A stretch of DNA of 39,470 nucleotides, taken from the NCBI GenBank assembly GCA_017462985.1, contig JAFTQB010000007.1, positions 1 through 39,470 of the forward strand. The letters run 5' to 3'. The stretch is from Clostridia bacterium (GTDB lineage Bacteria; Bacillota; Clostridia; Christensenellales; Borkfalkiaceae). Within the stretch, counting starts at the first letter, position 1, and every line of letters begins with the position of its first letter. Shown one piece after another: positions 23,848-33,080 of this stretch. The position numbers were made by a program, and so were the translations under genes. The notes under the pieces are model-generated. The model searched no databases, was not told the origin of the DNA, and was given only the letters and a program-made list of their open reading frames with translations.

Positions 23848-26800
23848 ATGCCTAAGAGAAGTGATATTAAAAAAGTATTGGTAATCGGCTCCGGTCCGAT
23901 CGTGATCGGACAAGCCGCGGAATTCGACTACGCCGGCGCACAGGCTTGCCGCGTATTGAAAAGCGAAGGCATCAACGTCGTTCTCTGCAATTCCAACCCT
24001 GCGACGATCATGACGGACAGCGCGCTTGCGGATGAAATTTATCTTGAACCGCTCACGGAAGAAACCTTAAAGCGTATCATTATTAAAGAAAAGCCCGATA
24101 GCTTGCTTGCTTCGCTTGGCGGGCAAACGGGTCTTACGATGGGCTGCAAGCTCGCAAAATCAGGCTTCCTTGCCGCGCACGGCGTGAAGCTTATCGGTAC
24201 GAAGCTGGACGCAATCGACCGTTCGGAGGATAGAGAACTTTTCAAAGAAACGATGGAAAAGATCCATCAGCCTTGCGTTCCGTCTGATATCGCGTATACG
24301 GTGGAAGAATGCGTTGCCATCGCAAATAAGCTCGGTTATCCCGTTATTATCCGTCCCGCTTATACGCTAGGCGGCGCGGGCGGCGGCGTTGCATATACGG
24401 AAGAAGAATTACGCTTGATTTCGCATAACGGCTTGATGCTCTCGCCCATTACGCAGGTGCTTATCGAAAAATATATCGCGGGCTGGAAAGAGATTGAATT
24501 TGAGGTGTTGCGCGATAGCGCGGGCAACGTTTTGACGGTTTGTTCGATGGAAAACGTCGATCCCGTCGGGATCCACACGGGCGATTCGATCGTCGTTGCT
24601 CCCGCCGTAACTCTTTCGAATAAAGAATACTCTATGCTTAGAAGCGCGGCGCTTGCAATCATCAGCGAGCTTGGAATCGAGGGCGGTTGTAACGTTCAAT
24701 TCGCGCTTAACCCCGATTCTTTCGAATATTCCGTTATCGAAGTAAATCCCCGCGTCAGCCGCTCTTCTGCGCTCGCGTCCAAAGCGACGGGATTCCCGAT
24801 CGCTAAGGTTACTTCCAAGATCGCGCTCGGTTATACGCTCGACGAGATCCGCAACGACGTTACGGGCACTTCCTTTGCTTGCGTTGAACCGACGATCGAC
24901 TATCTCGTGGTAAAAATGCCCAAGTGGCCTTTTGATAAATTCCTCTATGCAAAGCGTGAGCTGGGTACGAGAATGAAAGCGACGGGCGAAGTGATGTCGA
25001 TCGGAACTTCGTTTGAAATGGCGATCATGAAAGCGGTGCGCGGCGCGGAAATTTCCACGAGCACGATGAATTATAAAAAGTTTGCGGATTGGACGAAAGA
25101 ACAGCTTTTGGCGCAAGTTGCCGTTATGTCCGACGAACGGATTTTCGCCGTATACGCCGCGCTTAAAAAGGGCGCGAGCGTCGACGAAGTGTTCAATATC
25201 ACCAAGATCGACAGATGGTTCTTGAATAAGTTTAAAAACTTGATCGCATACGAAGAAACACTCGCAAACGAAAAGCTTACGAGAGATCTTTATAACGAGG
25301 GCAAGCGCCTTGGGTATTTGGATAAAGATATCGCGGCGTTCAGCGGTCAAAAAATTCCTTGCAAGAAGAAAGCCGTTTATAAAATGGTAGATACCTGCGC
25401 AGCGGAATTTGAAGCGAAAACGCCTTACTTTTATTCGACGTTCGACGAATTTGAACACGACGAAGCGAAACCGTTCGTGGATAAGAGCGATAAAAAGCGT
25501 ATCGTTGTTATTGGTTCGGGACCCATTCGTATCGGTCAAGGGATCGAATTCGACTATTCCTCCGTGCATTGCGTATGGACGCTGAAAGAGCTTGGATACG
25601 AAGTGGTGATCATTAACAACAACCCCGAAACGGTTTCTACCGACTTCGACACGGCGGATAGATTATATTTCGAACCGCTCACGCCCGAAGACGTCCAGCA
25701 CGTTTTGGACGTGGAAAAGCCTTACGGCGTAATTATCACCTTCGGCGGTCAAACGGCGATCAACCTTTGCTCGTATTTCGATACGCACGGCATCCGTATC
25801 CTCGGAACTTCCGCCGACAGCGTAGACAGAGCGGAAGACCGCGAGCGTTTCGAAGCGTTGCTTGAAAAATATGCGATTCCCCGCCCGAAAGCGATCACCG
25901 TTATGACGAAAGAGGAAGCTTTGGCGGCGGCGCAAAAGCTCGAATATCCCGTCTTGCTTCGTCCGTCCTACGTTATCGGCGGTCAAAATATGACGATCGC
26001 GTTCACGGAAGAGGACGTATGCAGATATATGGACGTTATCTTGGCGCAGGGCATCGAAAACCCCGTGCTGTGCGATAAGTATTTGATGGGCACGGAATTG
26101 GAAGTAGACGCCATTTCCGACGGAAAAGACGTGCTGATCCCCGGCATTATGCAGCATATCGAACGCACGGGTATCCATTCGGGCGACTCGATCGCGGTTT
26201 ATCCTCCGTATAATCTTGACGATACGCTTTTGGAAAGAATTATCGAAGTTTCCACTCAGCTCGCGTTGGAATTGAAAACGAAAGGGTTGATCAATATTCA
26301 GTATCTGATCTATCGCGGACAGCTTTACGTGATCGAAGTCAATCCCAGAGCTTCACGTACCGTTCCGTATATTTCCAAGGTAACGGGCGTGCCGATGGTA
26401 GAGCTAGCAACGAAAATCATTGTCGGCGCGAAGCTGAAAAAACTCGGCTACGGAACGGGGTTATATCCTTCCTCGCCGTACGTGGCGGTGAAAGTGCCCG
26501 TGTTCAGCTTTGAAAAGCTTAACGACGTCAACTCTCAGCTCGGTCCGCAAATGAAATCGACGGGCGAAGTGCTCGGCATCGGCAAAACAATGGAAGAAGC
26601 GATGTTCAAAGGGCTTGTTTCCGCGGGCTTTAAGATGTGCCATCCTTCCGAACGCCGTCCTGTAGGCGTGTATATGACCGTCAACGATCAAGATAAATTA
26701 GAGCTGTTGTCGATCGCGAAAAAGTTTGCCGATCTCGGCTGTACGATGTACGCGACGAAGGGCACGGCGAAAGTGATTTCCGATCTTGGAATCGATTGTC

Positions 26801-27903
26801 AGATCGTCGATCGACTCTCCGCAACCGATACGGTGAAAAAGCTGATGGATGAAGGCAAGATCGACTACGTTGTGTATACGGGTAAAACGGATATCGAATC
26901 GATCAACGACTTCATCAACTTGCATCACCACGCGATCTTGCTCGGTATCACGGTGCTCACGGCGTTGGATACGGCGAACGTGCTTGCGGATATTATCGCG
27001 AGCAAATTTACGGAAGACAATACCGAACTTGTCGATATCAACGCGTTGAGAAGCGAAAAACTCAAATTGTCGTTCACGAAAATGCAATCTTGCGGAAACG
27101 ATTATATTGTATTCGATAACCGCGACGGCAAGATCACTTGCCCCGAATCGATTGCGGTAAGCTATGTGATTCCCCATTACGGGATCGGCGGCGACGGAAT
27201 CGTACTCATCGAAAATTCCACGGTTGCGGACGCAAAAATGCGCGTTTTCAATAAGGACGGCTCGGAAGTATCGCTCGGCGGCAATCCGATCAGAATGGTG
27301 GGAAAATATCTCTACGAAAAAGGGATCGTAAAAAAGAACGATATGACGATCGAATCTTCGGGACGCGTTTACGAAGTAAAGGTGTACTCGATGACGGGGA
27401 AAGTCAATTCCGCAAGCGTAAACCTTGGAAAAGTAGAGCTTTCGGGCAAAAAGATTCCTTGCGTATGGGATGAAGAAAGCATCGTAGGAAAAACGATCAA
27501 TATCGGCGGGCTTGAATACCGCGCGACGCTCGTTAATGTGGGAAATCCCCATTGCGTTATTTTCAGCGATAAAGTGGACGCGATCAACGTGCCCGCGATC
27601 GGCCCCGATTTTGAAAACAGCGAATACTTCCCCGAGGGCGTGAATACAGAATTCGTGCGCGTCGTGAATAAAGTAACGATCAAAATGCGCGTTTGGGAAA
27701 GAAAGAACGGCGAAACCTGGTCTTGCGGTACGGGCGCGGCAGCGGCAGTCGTAGCGGCGGTGCTCGGCGGCTATTGTGAAAAGGATACGAACGTTACGGT
27801 CAAGCTTCGCGGCGGCGACCTTACGGTAAATTATCATTCGAACGGCGAAGTGGAAATCCTTGGCAACGTGAAAACGGTGTACGAGGGAGCTTTGGAAATC
27901 TGA
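23848..27903 (+). CDS. carB: CarB-DapF fusion: carbamoyl-phosphate synthase large chain joined to a diaminopimelate epimerase-like domain
   Basis: A 1351-residue protein. Residues 1-~1065 are a complete CarB: two ATP-grasp halves, the first with NSNPATIMTD, RPAYTLGGAGGG and NVQFALNP..VIEVNPRVSRSSALASKATG, the second starting near KRIVVIGSGPIRIGQG, and the MGS-like allosteric domain at the end. Residues ~1072-1351 are a DapF domain, beginning LSFTKMQSCGNDYIVFDN with no linker. DapF needs two Cys; the second is present (SCGTGA, Cys1293), the first (CGNG of NADGSE...CGNG) is GGNP with Gly1144. So the domain may bind but should not epimerise diaminopimelate (inference). No in-frame stop or ribosome site separates the parts. 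AAGGAGAAAG precedes the ATG. Frameshift artefact is unlikely since both parts share one frame. Confidence 0.92.
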   Translation: MPKRSDIKKVLVIGSGPIVIGQAAEFDYAGAQACRVLKSEGINVVLCNSNPATIMTDSALADEIYLEPLTEETLKRIIIKEKPDSLLASLGGQTGLTMGCKLAKSGFLAAHGVKLIGTKLDAIDRSEDRELFKETMEKIHQPCVPSDIAYTVEECVAIANKLGYPVIIRPAYTLGGAGGGVAYTEEELRLISHNGLMLSPITQVLIEKYIAGWKEIEFEVLRDSAGNVLTVCSMENVDPVGIHTGDSIVVAPAVTLSNKEYSMLRSAALAIISELGIEGGCNVQFALNPDSFEYSVIEVNPRVSRSSALASKATGFPIAKVTSKIALGYTLDEIRNDVTGTSFACVEPTIDYLVVKMPKWPFDKFLYAKRELGTRMKATGEVMSIGTSFEMAIMKAVRGAEISTSTMNYKKFADWTKEQLLAQVAVMSDERIFAVYAALKKGASVDEVFNITKIDRWFLNKFKNLIAYEETLANEKLTRDLYNEGKRLGYLDKDIAAFSGQKIPCKKKAVYKMVDTCAAEFEAKTPYFYSTFDEFEHDEAKPFVDKSDKKRIVVIGSGPIRIGQGIEFDYSSVHCVWTLKELGYEVVIINNNPETVSTDFDTADRLYFEPLTPEDVQHVLDVEKPYGVIITFGGQTAINLCSYFDTHGIRILGTSADSVDRAEDRERFEALLEKYAIPRPKAITVMTKEEALAAAQKLEYPVLLRPSYVIGGQNMTIAFTEEDVCRYMDVILAQGIENPVLCDKYLMGTELEVDAISDGKDVLIPGIMQHIERTGIHSGDSIAVYPPYNLDDTLLERIIEVSTQLALELKTKGLINIQYLIYRGQLYVIEVNPRASRTVPYISKVTGVPMVELATKIIVGAKLKKLGYGTGLYPSSPYVAVKVPVFSFEKLNDVNSQLGPQMKSTGEVLGIGKTMEEAMFKGLVSAGFKMCHPSERRPVGVYMTVNDQDKLELLSIAKKFADLGCTMYATKGTAKVISDLGIDCQIVDRLSATDTVKKLMDEGKIDYVVYTGKTDIESINDFINLHHHAILLGITVLTALDTANVLADIIASKFTEDNTELVDINALRSEKLKLSFTKMQSCGNDYIVFDNRDGKITCPESIAVSYVIPHYGIGGDGIVLIENSTVADAKMRVFNKDGSEVSLGGNPIRMVGKYLYEKGIVKKNDMTIESSGRVYEVKVYSMTGKVNSASVNLGKVELSGKKIPCVWDEESIVGKTINIGGLEYRATLVNVGNPHCVIFSDKVDAINVPAIGPDFENSEYFPEGVNTEFVRVVNKVTIKMRVWERKNGETWSCGTGAAAAVVAAVLGGYCEKDTNVTVKLRGGDLTVNYHSNGEVEILGNVKTVYEGALEI

Positions 27904-27924
27904 GCCGATACTAAGGAGGGAAAA

Positions 27925-28566
27925 TTGGAAGCATATTACGAAGAAAGCGCCACGAATCAAAAAGCGAAAAGCCAAGGCGTGATCTATAAAATTTTGCACG
28001 TCGTGCAGATCGTATTCATCGTGTTGGCGGTGTTTTTTCTGCTGATCGCGCTCAATACGATTCCCTTGCAACCCGACGGCTCGGAAGGAAGCCAAGAAAA
28101 TTATCAAATGCTCTTGTCGCTTTGTTTGTCTTCGGTTTTTTGGGGCGTATCGTTCATTCTATTTGCAGTGCTCGTATTTTTCATGAAACGCAGATTTAAC
28201 GTCAGCTACGATTATCTGTTCGTTTCGGGAGAGCTTAGAATTGCAAAGGTGTTCAATCAATCCAAGCGCAAGCGCGTTTGTATCCTCGATAGCGTTTCCA
28301 TTCTACAGGTCGGGGATATGGAAAGCGCCTCATACGATCGTTTTCGCGCTACGCCGGGGATGAAAGAAGTGATTTGCACGCCCAATCTCACGGCGAGCGA
28401 GGGGAAATTCTTTATGTATGTCCTCGCGCAACACGACGGGTTGAAGAAACTGTACGTGCTCGAATGTCGCGAAGAATTGCTCGTAAATATGATGCAATTT
28501 TTACGCCGCGATATTTTGGATAGAGATTATATCCCGCAGGCAAGAAAAGCCGCGCAAAGCGTATGA
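27925..28566 (+). CDS. Two-helix membrane protein of unknown function (DUF6106-like)
   Basis: A 213-residue protein starting at TTG with a perfect AAGGAGGG five bases before. Two membrane helices (about 23-45 and 68-91) are followed by a cytoplasmic-type beta-rich domain with GELRIAKVFNQSKRKRV, which from memory resembles the DUF6106 family of Clostridia; I am not certain. It lies between carB-dapF and the cysteine desulfurase gene, which overlaps it by four bases (ATGA). No catalytic motif seen. Confidence 0.75.
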   Translation: MEAYYEESATNQKAKSQGVIYKILHVVQIVFIVLAVFFLLIALNTIPLQPDGSEGSQENYQMLLSLCLSSVFWGVSFILFAVLVFFMKRRFNVSYDYLFVSGELRIAKVFNQSKRKRVCILDSVSILQVGDMESASYDRFRATPGMKEVICTPNLTASEGKFFMYVLAQHDGLKKLYVLECREELLVNMMQFLRRDILDRDYIPQARKAAQSV

Positions 28567-29693
28567 TTTATTTGGATAACGCCGCCACGACGAAGCCTTC
28601 TCTTACGGCTTTGTCGCGTGCGGAAGAGTTTATAACGGAAAAATATTTCAATCCTTCCGCAAAATACCGCGAGGGATTTTCCTTGCAGAGCGAGCTGAAA
28701 ACGGCGCGCTCGTCTTTGCTTTCTTTTATAGCGGATAGCGCGGCGTTCGAATGGATATTCACTTCTTGCGGCACGGAAAGCGATAATCAAGCGATTTTCG
28801 GAGCGGCAAGGCGCGGCAACGCGGTTACGACGGCAGGGGAACATTCAGCTGTCGGCGCGGCGTTTGCCGAATTGAAATTGCGCGGCGTGGAAACGCGCGT
28901 TGCGCCTTTAAACAGCGACGGTAGCGTGAACGTGGACGCGCTTTTGTCTTTGGTGGACGAAAAAACAACGCTCGTTTCCGTTATTCATATAAACAACGAA
29001 ACGGGCGCGGTGAACGATATCAATGCGATTGCGAAAAAAGTCAAAGCAAAAAATCCCCGCGCGGTCTTTCATAGCGACGGCGTGCAGGCGTACGGAAAGC
29101 TTCCGTTTCGCCTTGCAAAAGAGGTGGACGCGTATTCGGTCAGCGCGCACAAAATCGGCGGTTTAAAGGGCGTTGGCGGGCTGATAAAGCGAAAAACTCT
29201 TGCGCTTCCCGCCTATTTGATCGGCGGCGGGCAAGAGGGCGGCAAGCGTAGCGGCACGGAAAACACTTTTGGGATTATGAGCTTTGCGTATGCCGCGGAA
29301 GAAAAATTCAAAACATTGAAAGAGGACTACGAACGGATGCAAGAATATCGCGAACTGCTTTGGTCGCTATTGGATCAAGAAATGTTTCTTCGTATTTCCT
29401 CGCAAAATTCTTCTCCGTATATTTTAAGCGTATCGGCAAAACGCTTGCGCGGCGAAATTTTATTGCATATGGCGGAAGATAAGGGTTTGCTCGTCGGCAC
29501 GGGATCGGCTTGTTCTTCGAATGCGAAAAACCGTTACAGCAAAGTAATTTTGGCTTGCGGCTACGACGAAACGACGGCGGACGGAGTGCTTCGGCTGAGC
29601 TTTTCGCCGCAAACGACGAAAGAGGAAGTGGAAGAAGCGGCGAAAATCTTAAACGGGATCGCAAACGAGCTTTCGCAAAGAATGAATATCTAA
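28563..29693 (+). CDS. Cysteine desulfurase (NifS/IscS type)
   Basis: A 376-residue PLP enzyme that takes sulfur from cysteine and carries it as a persulfide. Seen: YLDNAATTKPS at the start, SCGTESDNQAI, GEHSAV, HSDGVQAYGK, the PLP lysine in SAHKIGG (Lys197), and the persulfide Cys317 in GTGSACSS. It directly precedes thiI, so its likely partner is ThiI in 4-thiouridine formation of tRNA. The start overlaps the preceding stop by four bases. Length and motifs are normal. Confidence 0.95.
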   Translation: MIYLDNAATTKPSLTALSRAEEFITEKYFNPSAKYREGFSLQSELKTARSSLLSFIADSAAFEWIFTSCGTESDNQAIFGAARRGNAVTTAGEHSAVGAAFAELKLRGVETRVAPLNSDGSVNVDALLSLVDEKTTLVSVIHINNETGAVNDINAIAKKVKAKNPRAVFHSDGVQAYGKLPFRLAKEVDAYSVSAHKIGGLKGVGGLIKRKTLALPAYLIGGGQEGGKRSGTENTFGIMSFAYAAEEKFKTLKEDYERMQEYRELLWSLLDQEMFLRISSQNSSPYILSVSAKRLRGEILLHMAEDKGLLVGTGSACSSNAKNRYSKVILACGYDETTADGVLRLSFSPQTTKEEVEEAAKILNGIANELSQRMNI

Positions 29694-29703
29694 GGATAAG
29701 TTT

Positions 29704-30858
29704 ATGAAAAAGGTGATTATTATCCGCTATGCGGAATTGTTTTTAAAGAAGAAAAACAGAGGCTATTTCGAACGTATTTTTTTCGAAAATATGGAAAAAG
29801 CGTTGGGAGAAATTCCCCACGTCCTGCATAAAAATTGCGGCAGATACTTGATCGACGGCTTTGCGGAAGAGGATATCGACGAAATGATCGAACGCTTGAA
29901 AAAAGTGTTCGGCTTGCATACGCTCAGTGTGGCGTATGAAACGGCTTCCGATTTGAACAGTATTTTGGAAGCGGCGCTTTTGGTTTGCGACGACGAGGGT
30001 ACTTTCAAAGTGGCTTCTCATCGCGGCGACAAACGCTATCCGATGACTTCCGTAGAGATCAGCCGTACACTTGGCGGGATGATCTTATCCAAATATCATC
30101 ATTTGAAAGTGGACGTGCATACGCCTGATCAAACGGTATACGTCGATATTCGCGAGGGCGGCACGGCGCTTGTGTTCGGTAAATTTATCGACGGGGCGAA
30201 CGGTATGCCCGTCGGCACGGCGGGGAAAGGCTTATTGCTTATTTCGGGCGGCATCGATAGCCCCGTGGCGGGTCATATGATCGCCAAACGCGGTATGCGC
30301 GTGGAATGTTTGCATTTCCATAGCTATCCTTATACCAACGAACAGGCAAAAGAAAAAGTGGTGGAGCTGGCAAGCACGCTTTCGGCATATACGGGCGTGA
30401 AAAAGCTTTTCACCGTCAGCGTAACGCATATTCAAGAAGAAATTCACGAAAAGTGCAAGCCTGAACTCATGATCACGCTTTTGCGCCGTTTTATGTTCCG
30501 TATTGCCGAGCGCCATGCGCTCCGTATCGACGCGCAATGCCTGATCACGGGCGAGAGTTTAAGTCAAGTGGCAAGCCAAACGATCGAGGGGATGACCTCT
30601 TCCAATTCCGTAGTGGAAAAATTACCGATCTTGCGCCCGCTCGTCGGGTTTGACAAAAACGAGATCATCGATCGCGCGGTGAAGATCGGCACTTATGAAA
30701 CCTCGATTTTGCCGTATGAAGATTGTTGCACGGTGTTCCTGCCCGATTTCCCCGCGATCCGTCCCAAGCTCCGCGATATTTTGGCGGAAGAAAGCAAATT
30801 GGACGTGGAAGGGCTGATTCAAGAAGCGTTCTCCACACTGGAAAAAATCGAACTTTGA
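29704..30858 (+). CDS. thiI: tRNA 4-thiouridine synthase ThiI
   Basis: A 384-residue ThiI: ferredoxin-like and THUMP domains (about 1-165) and PP-loop ATPase with LLISGGIDSPVAG (about 177-189). It lacks the C-terminal rhodanese domain of E. coli ThiI, as is normal in Firmicutes, and ends shortly after the CTVFLP region; sulfur would come from the cysteine desulfurase encoded just upstream. Ten bases separate the two genes. It is last in the car operon, before a clear terminator. Confidence 0.95.
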   Translation: MKKVIIIRYAELFLKKKNRGYFERIFFENMEKALGEIPHVLHKNCGRYLIDGFAEEDIDEMIERLKKVFGLHTLSVAYETASDLNSILEAALLVCDDEGTFKVASHRGDKRYPMTSVEISRTLGGMILSKYHHLKVDVHTPDQTVYVDIREGGTALVFGKFIDGANGMPVGTAGKGLLLISGGIDSPVAGHMIAKRGMRVECLHFHSYPYTNEQAKEKVVELASTLSAYTGVKKLFTVSVTHIQEEIHEKCKPELMITLLRRFMFRIAERHALRIDAQCLITGESLSQVASQTIEGMTSSNSVVEKLPILRPLVGFDKNEIIDRAVKIGTYETSILPYEDCCTVFLPDFPAIRPKLRDILAEESKLDVEGLIQEAFSTLEKIEL

Positions 30859-30863
30859 TTAAA

Positions 30864-30897
30864 CGCGCCCAACCTAACGGCTGGGCGTTCTTTTTTT
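30864..30897 (+). terminator. Terminator of the car-iscS-thiI operon
   Basis: Stem cgccca (30866-30871)/tgggcg (30882-30887) extended by further pairs, followed by T-rich sequence with a T7 run. Confidence 0.85.
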
Positions 30898-30910
30898 GCC
30901 TTATTTATTA

Positions 30911-30972
30911 TAGGATTGCCACGCTCGTGAACTTGCTCGCAATAACGGCGAGGGAAAGACGCGGCAATTTCG
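30911..30972. repeat. Degenerate REP-like intergenic repeat
   Basis: attgccacgctcg...cttgctcgcaataacg and gcggcaatttcg resemble, from memory, the common intergenic repeat that reads ATTGCCACG...CTCGCAATGACG in gut Firmicutes. Only partial symmetry remains. The rest of 30899-31381 holds the two promoter copies described separately and no gene. Confidence 0.4.
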
Positions 30973-31068
30973 TATAATATTTCCGTACCTTTTCACTCTT
31001 CCTTTTTACTTACTATTTTTATTCTCTTTCTCTCTCGCTCGAAGTACGGGCGGGAGCTTTTATTTTGC

Positions 31069-31129
31069 AAGAAAAGAGATTATTTTTCTAAAAAGAGTAA
31101 TTGAAATGCTCGCAAGCAGGAGTTATAAT
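31069..31129 (+). promoter_or_regulatory. Tandem promoter copy 1 upstream of the ABC importer locus
   Basis: TTGAAA (31101-31106), 17 bp spacer, TATAAT (31124-31129), preceded by an AAGAAAAGAG element at 31069. The same layout recurs exactly 167 bases later. Confidence 0.65.
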
Positions 31130-31235
31130 TAAAAAACATTGGGGCAGAGTTGGAAAACATAACGCTATAAAACCCGCCGTGATTTTTATTGATAAGCAAA
31201 TTTTCGTTTTTACGCTTGAAAAGCTGTTTTTCTGT

Positions 31236-31296
31236 AAGAAAAGAGAGGTTTTTTATAAAAAAAGCGATTGAAAATGCAGGATTTTGCAGTTAAAAT
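31236..31296 (+). promoter_or_regulatory. Tandem promoter copy 2, proximal promoter of the solute-binding protein
   Basis: TTGAAA (31268-31273), 17 bp spacer, TAAAAT (31291-31296), with AAGAAAAGAG at 31236. The spacer here carries tgcaggattttgca, a short inverted repeat. Leader of ~80 bases with a gtccg/cggac hairpin (31317-31337). Confidence 0.65.
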
Positions 31297-31381
31297 ATAG
31301 ATAACTACATAATTAAGTCCGCAAAATATCGTCGGACGGGCAAAGCAAGGAAAGAAAAATAATCCGTATAGGAGGAATTTT

Positions 31382-33061
31382 ATGAAAAAAATACAAAAGT
31401 TAGGAGCAGTAGCATTGGCGGCAATATGCTGCGCGGGCGTATTCGCTTTTCCCGCTTGTTCTAAACAAGGGGAACAAGTCGATGAAACCAAAACCCAGCT
31501 TCACGTGGGCACGTTCAGCGGCGGCGTAGGCTATTCTTGGCTTGAAAACGTAGAAAAGCGTTTCGAGCAAGACTACGCAAACGTTTCGTTTGAGCCAGGG
31601 AAAACGGGCGTGCAGGTCTGGATCGATCCGCAGTCATCGTATTCGGGGATCGCGCTCAGCCAAACGATGAAAACCAACCAAAACGCCGTGTTTTTCGTGG
31701 AACAAGTGTATTATACGCAAATGGCGAAATCGGGCAACTTGTTGGAAATCACCGATATCGTACAGAGCACCGATCGTGAGGGCGGCTCGTTGGAAAGTAA
31801 TATCCTTGATTGGCAGCTTGACGAATTGAAGGTGAACGGCAAATACTACGCATTGCCGCATTATCAATCGTTTACGGGCGTCGTGTACGACGTAGACCTT
31901 TTCGAAAAAGAAGCGCTTTATCTTTCCGCTGATCCCGATAACGGTAACGGCGGCTTCGTTTGGGATAGAGAGGAAGAAAGATCTCTCGGTCCCGACGGCA
32001 AAACAGGCGTAGACCCTGAAACGGGCTACGACTATTCTGCGGACGACGGCTTTCCCGCAACCTATGACGAATTAAAAGCGCTCTTCTATTATATGGAGGA
32101 CGAAAAGGATATTACGCCTTTTATCTTCCCCGGTCAACACAAAACCTATTTAGCACGTTTGTTTAAAGGCGTTGCGGAAGCCTATAACGGCGATTTGGGC
32201 ATGAGAGTACAGGCGACTTTCGATAGCAACGGCAAACAGCTCGATATTGTAACGGGCTTCGATAATAACGGCGACCCGATCATCGAACAAAAAGTGATCA
32301 CGCCGGAAACGGGCTATCTTGTTCGTCAGCTCGCAGGGAACTATTACGCGCTCGATATTGTAGAACACGTCCTCGATAACGAAGACTATTATACGAAGTC
32401 GTCGCGGCAGGGCAGCTCCTCGCAAACGGACGCGGAAGAAGAATATATTTATTCCTCGCTCGAAGGCGAGCCGATCGCATTCCTCTTGGAGGGTAGCTAT
32501 TGGGAATCCGAAGCCCGCGAGAAATTCACCCAGTCGGTGATGGATATCGGCGCAAAGGCGGAAAACCGTAATTTTGCTTTCTTCCCGTTTCCGCAAGGCG
32601 GCAACGGCACGACGATGACCGATAGTGCCAGCGCGTATTCCTTTATCAACGCGCGTATCAAAGACGATACCAACCTCGTGAATACGGCGAAAGAATTCCT
32701 CGCTTATTGCTATCAGGAACAGGAATTGGTGGAATTTACCAAGGAAACGGGCGTTAGTATCGGCGTTCAATACGAGCTTGGCGACGTTTATAACGAGCTG
32801 ACTAACTTCCAACAATCTTGTTGGGACAGTAGCAGAGGCATGGGATATTCCGCATTGGTTTCTTCCAATCCCACCTATACCACCTCGCAAGCGAAATTCG
32901 CGTTGCTTTCCAACTCCAACTACTACGACGTAGTCATCGATAGCGAACCGTATAAAACGATGTATGCGGCGATGAAGGAAAACGGAAAAACGGCGGCGCA
33001 ATACTTCCAGGCAATGTGGATTGATTCGGGAACGTGGACGGGTACTTATTATAAACAATAA
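31382..33061 (+). CDS. ABC importer solute-binding lipoprotein (carbohydrate type)
   Basis: A 559-residue extracellular binding protein. A signal peptide ends in a lipobox with Cys26 (AFPAC), so it is tethered to the outer face of the membrane. The body has the extended size and motifs of large family 1/8 sugar-binding proteins (TQLHVGTFSGGVGYSWLENVEKRFEQ at the mature N-terminus is typical; aromatic-rich DYYTKSS and WESEAREKF follow). AGGAGGAATTT precedes the ATG. The two permeases encoded at 36371-38187 should form the channel. Substrate is probably an oligosaccharide (inference). Confidence 0.88.
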   Translation: MKKIQKLGAVALAAICCAGVFAFPACSKQGEQVDETKTQLHVGTFSGGVGYSWLENVEKRFEQDYANVSFEPGKTGVQVWIDPQSSYSGIALSQTMKTNQNAVFFVEQVYYTQMAKSGNLLEITDIVQSTDREGGSLESNILDWQLDELKVNGKYYALPHYQSFTGVVYDVDLFEKEALYLSADPDNGNGGFVWDREEERSLGPDGKTGVDPETGYDYSADDGFPATYDELKALFYYMEDEKDITPFIFPGQHKTYLARLFKGVAEAYNGDLGMRVQATFDSNGKQLDIVTGFDNNGDPIIEQKVITPETGYLVRQLAGNYYALDIVEHVLDNEDYYTKSSRQGSSSQTDAEEEYIYSSLEGEPIAFLLEGSYWESEAREKFTQSVMDIGAKAENRNFAFFPFPQGGNGTTMTDSASAYSFINARIKDDTNLVNTAKEFLAYCYQEQELVEFTKETGVSIGVQYELGDVYNELTNFQQSCWDSSRGMGYSALVSSNPTYTTSQAKFALLSNSNYYDVVIDSEPYKTMYAAMKENGKTAAQYFQAMWIDSGTWTGTYYKQ

Positions 33062-33080
33062 ATTAAAAGGGGAAATCATT

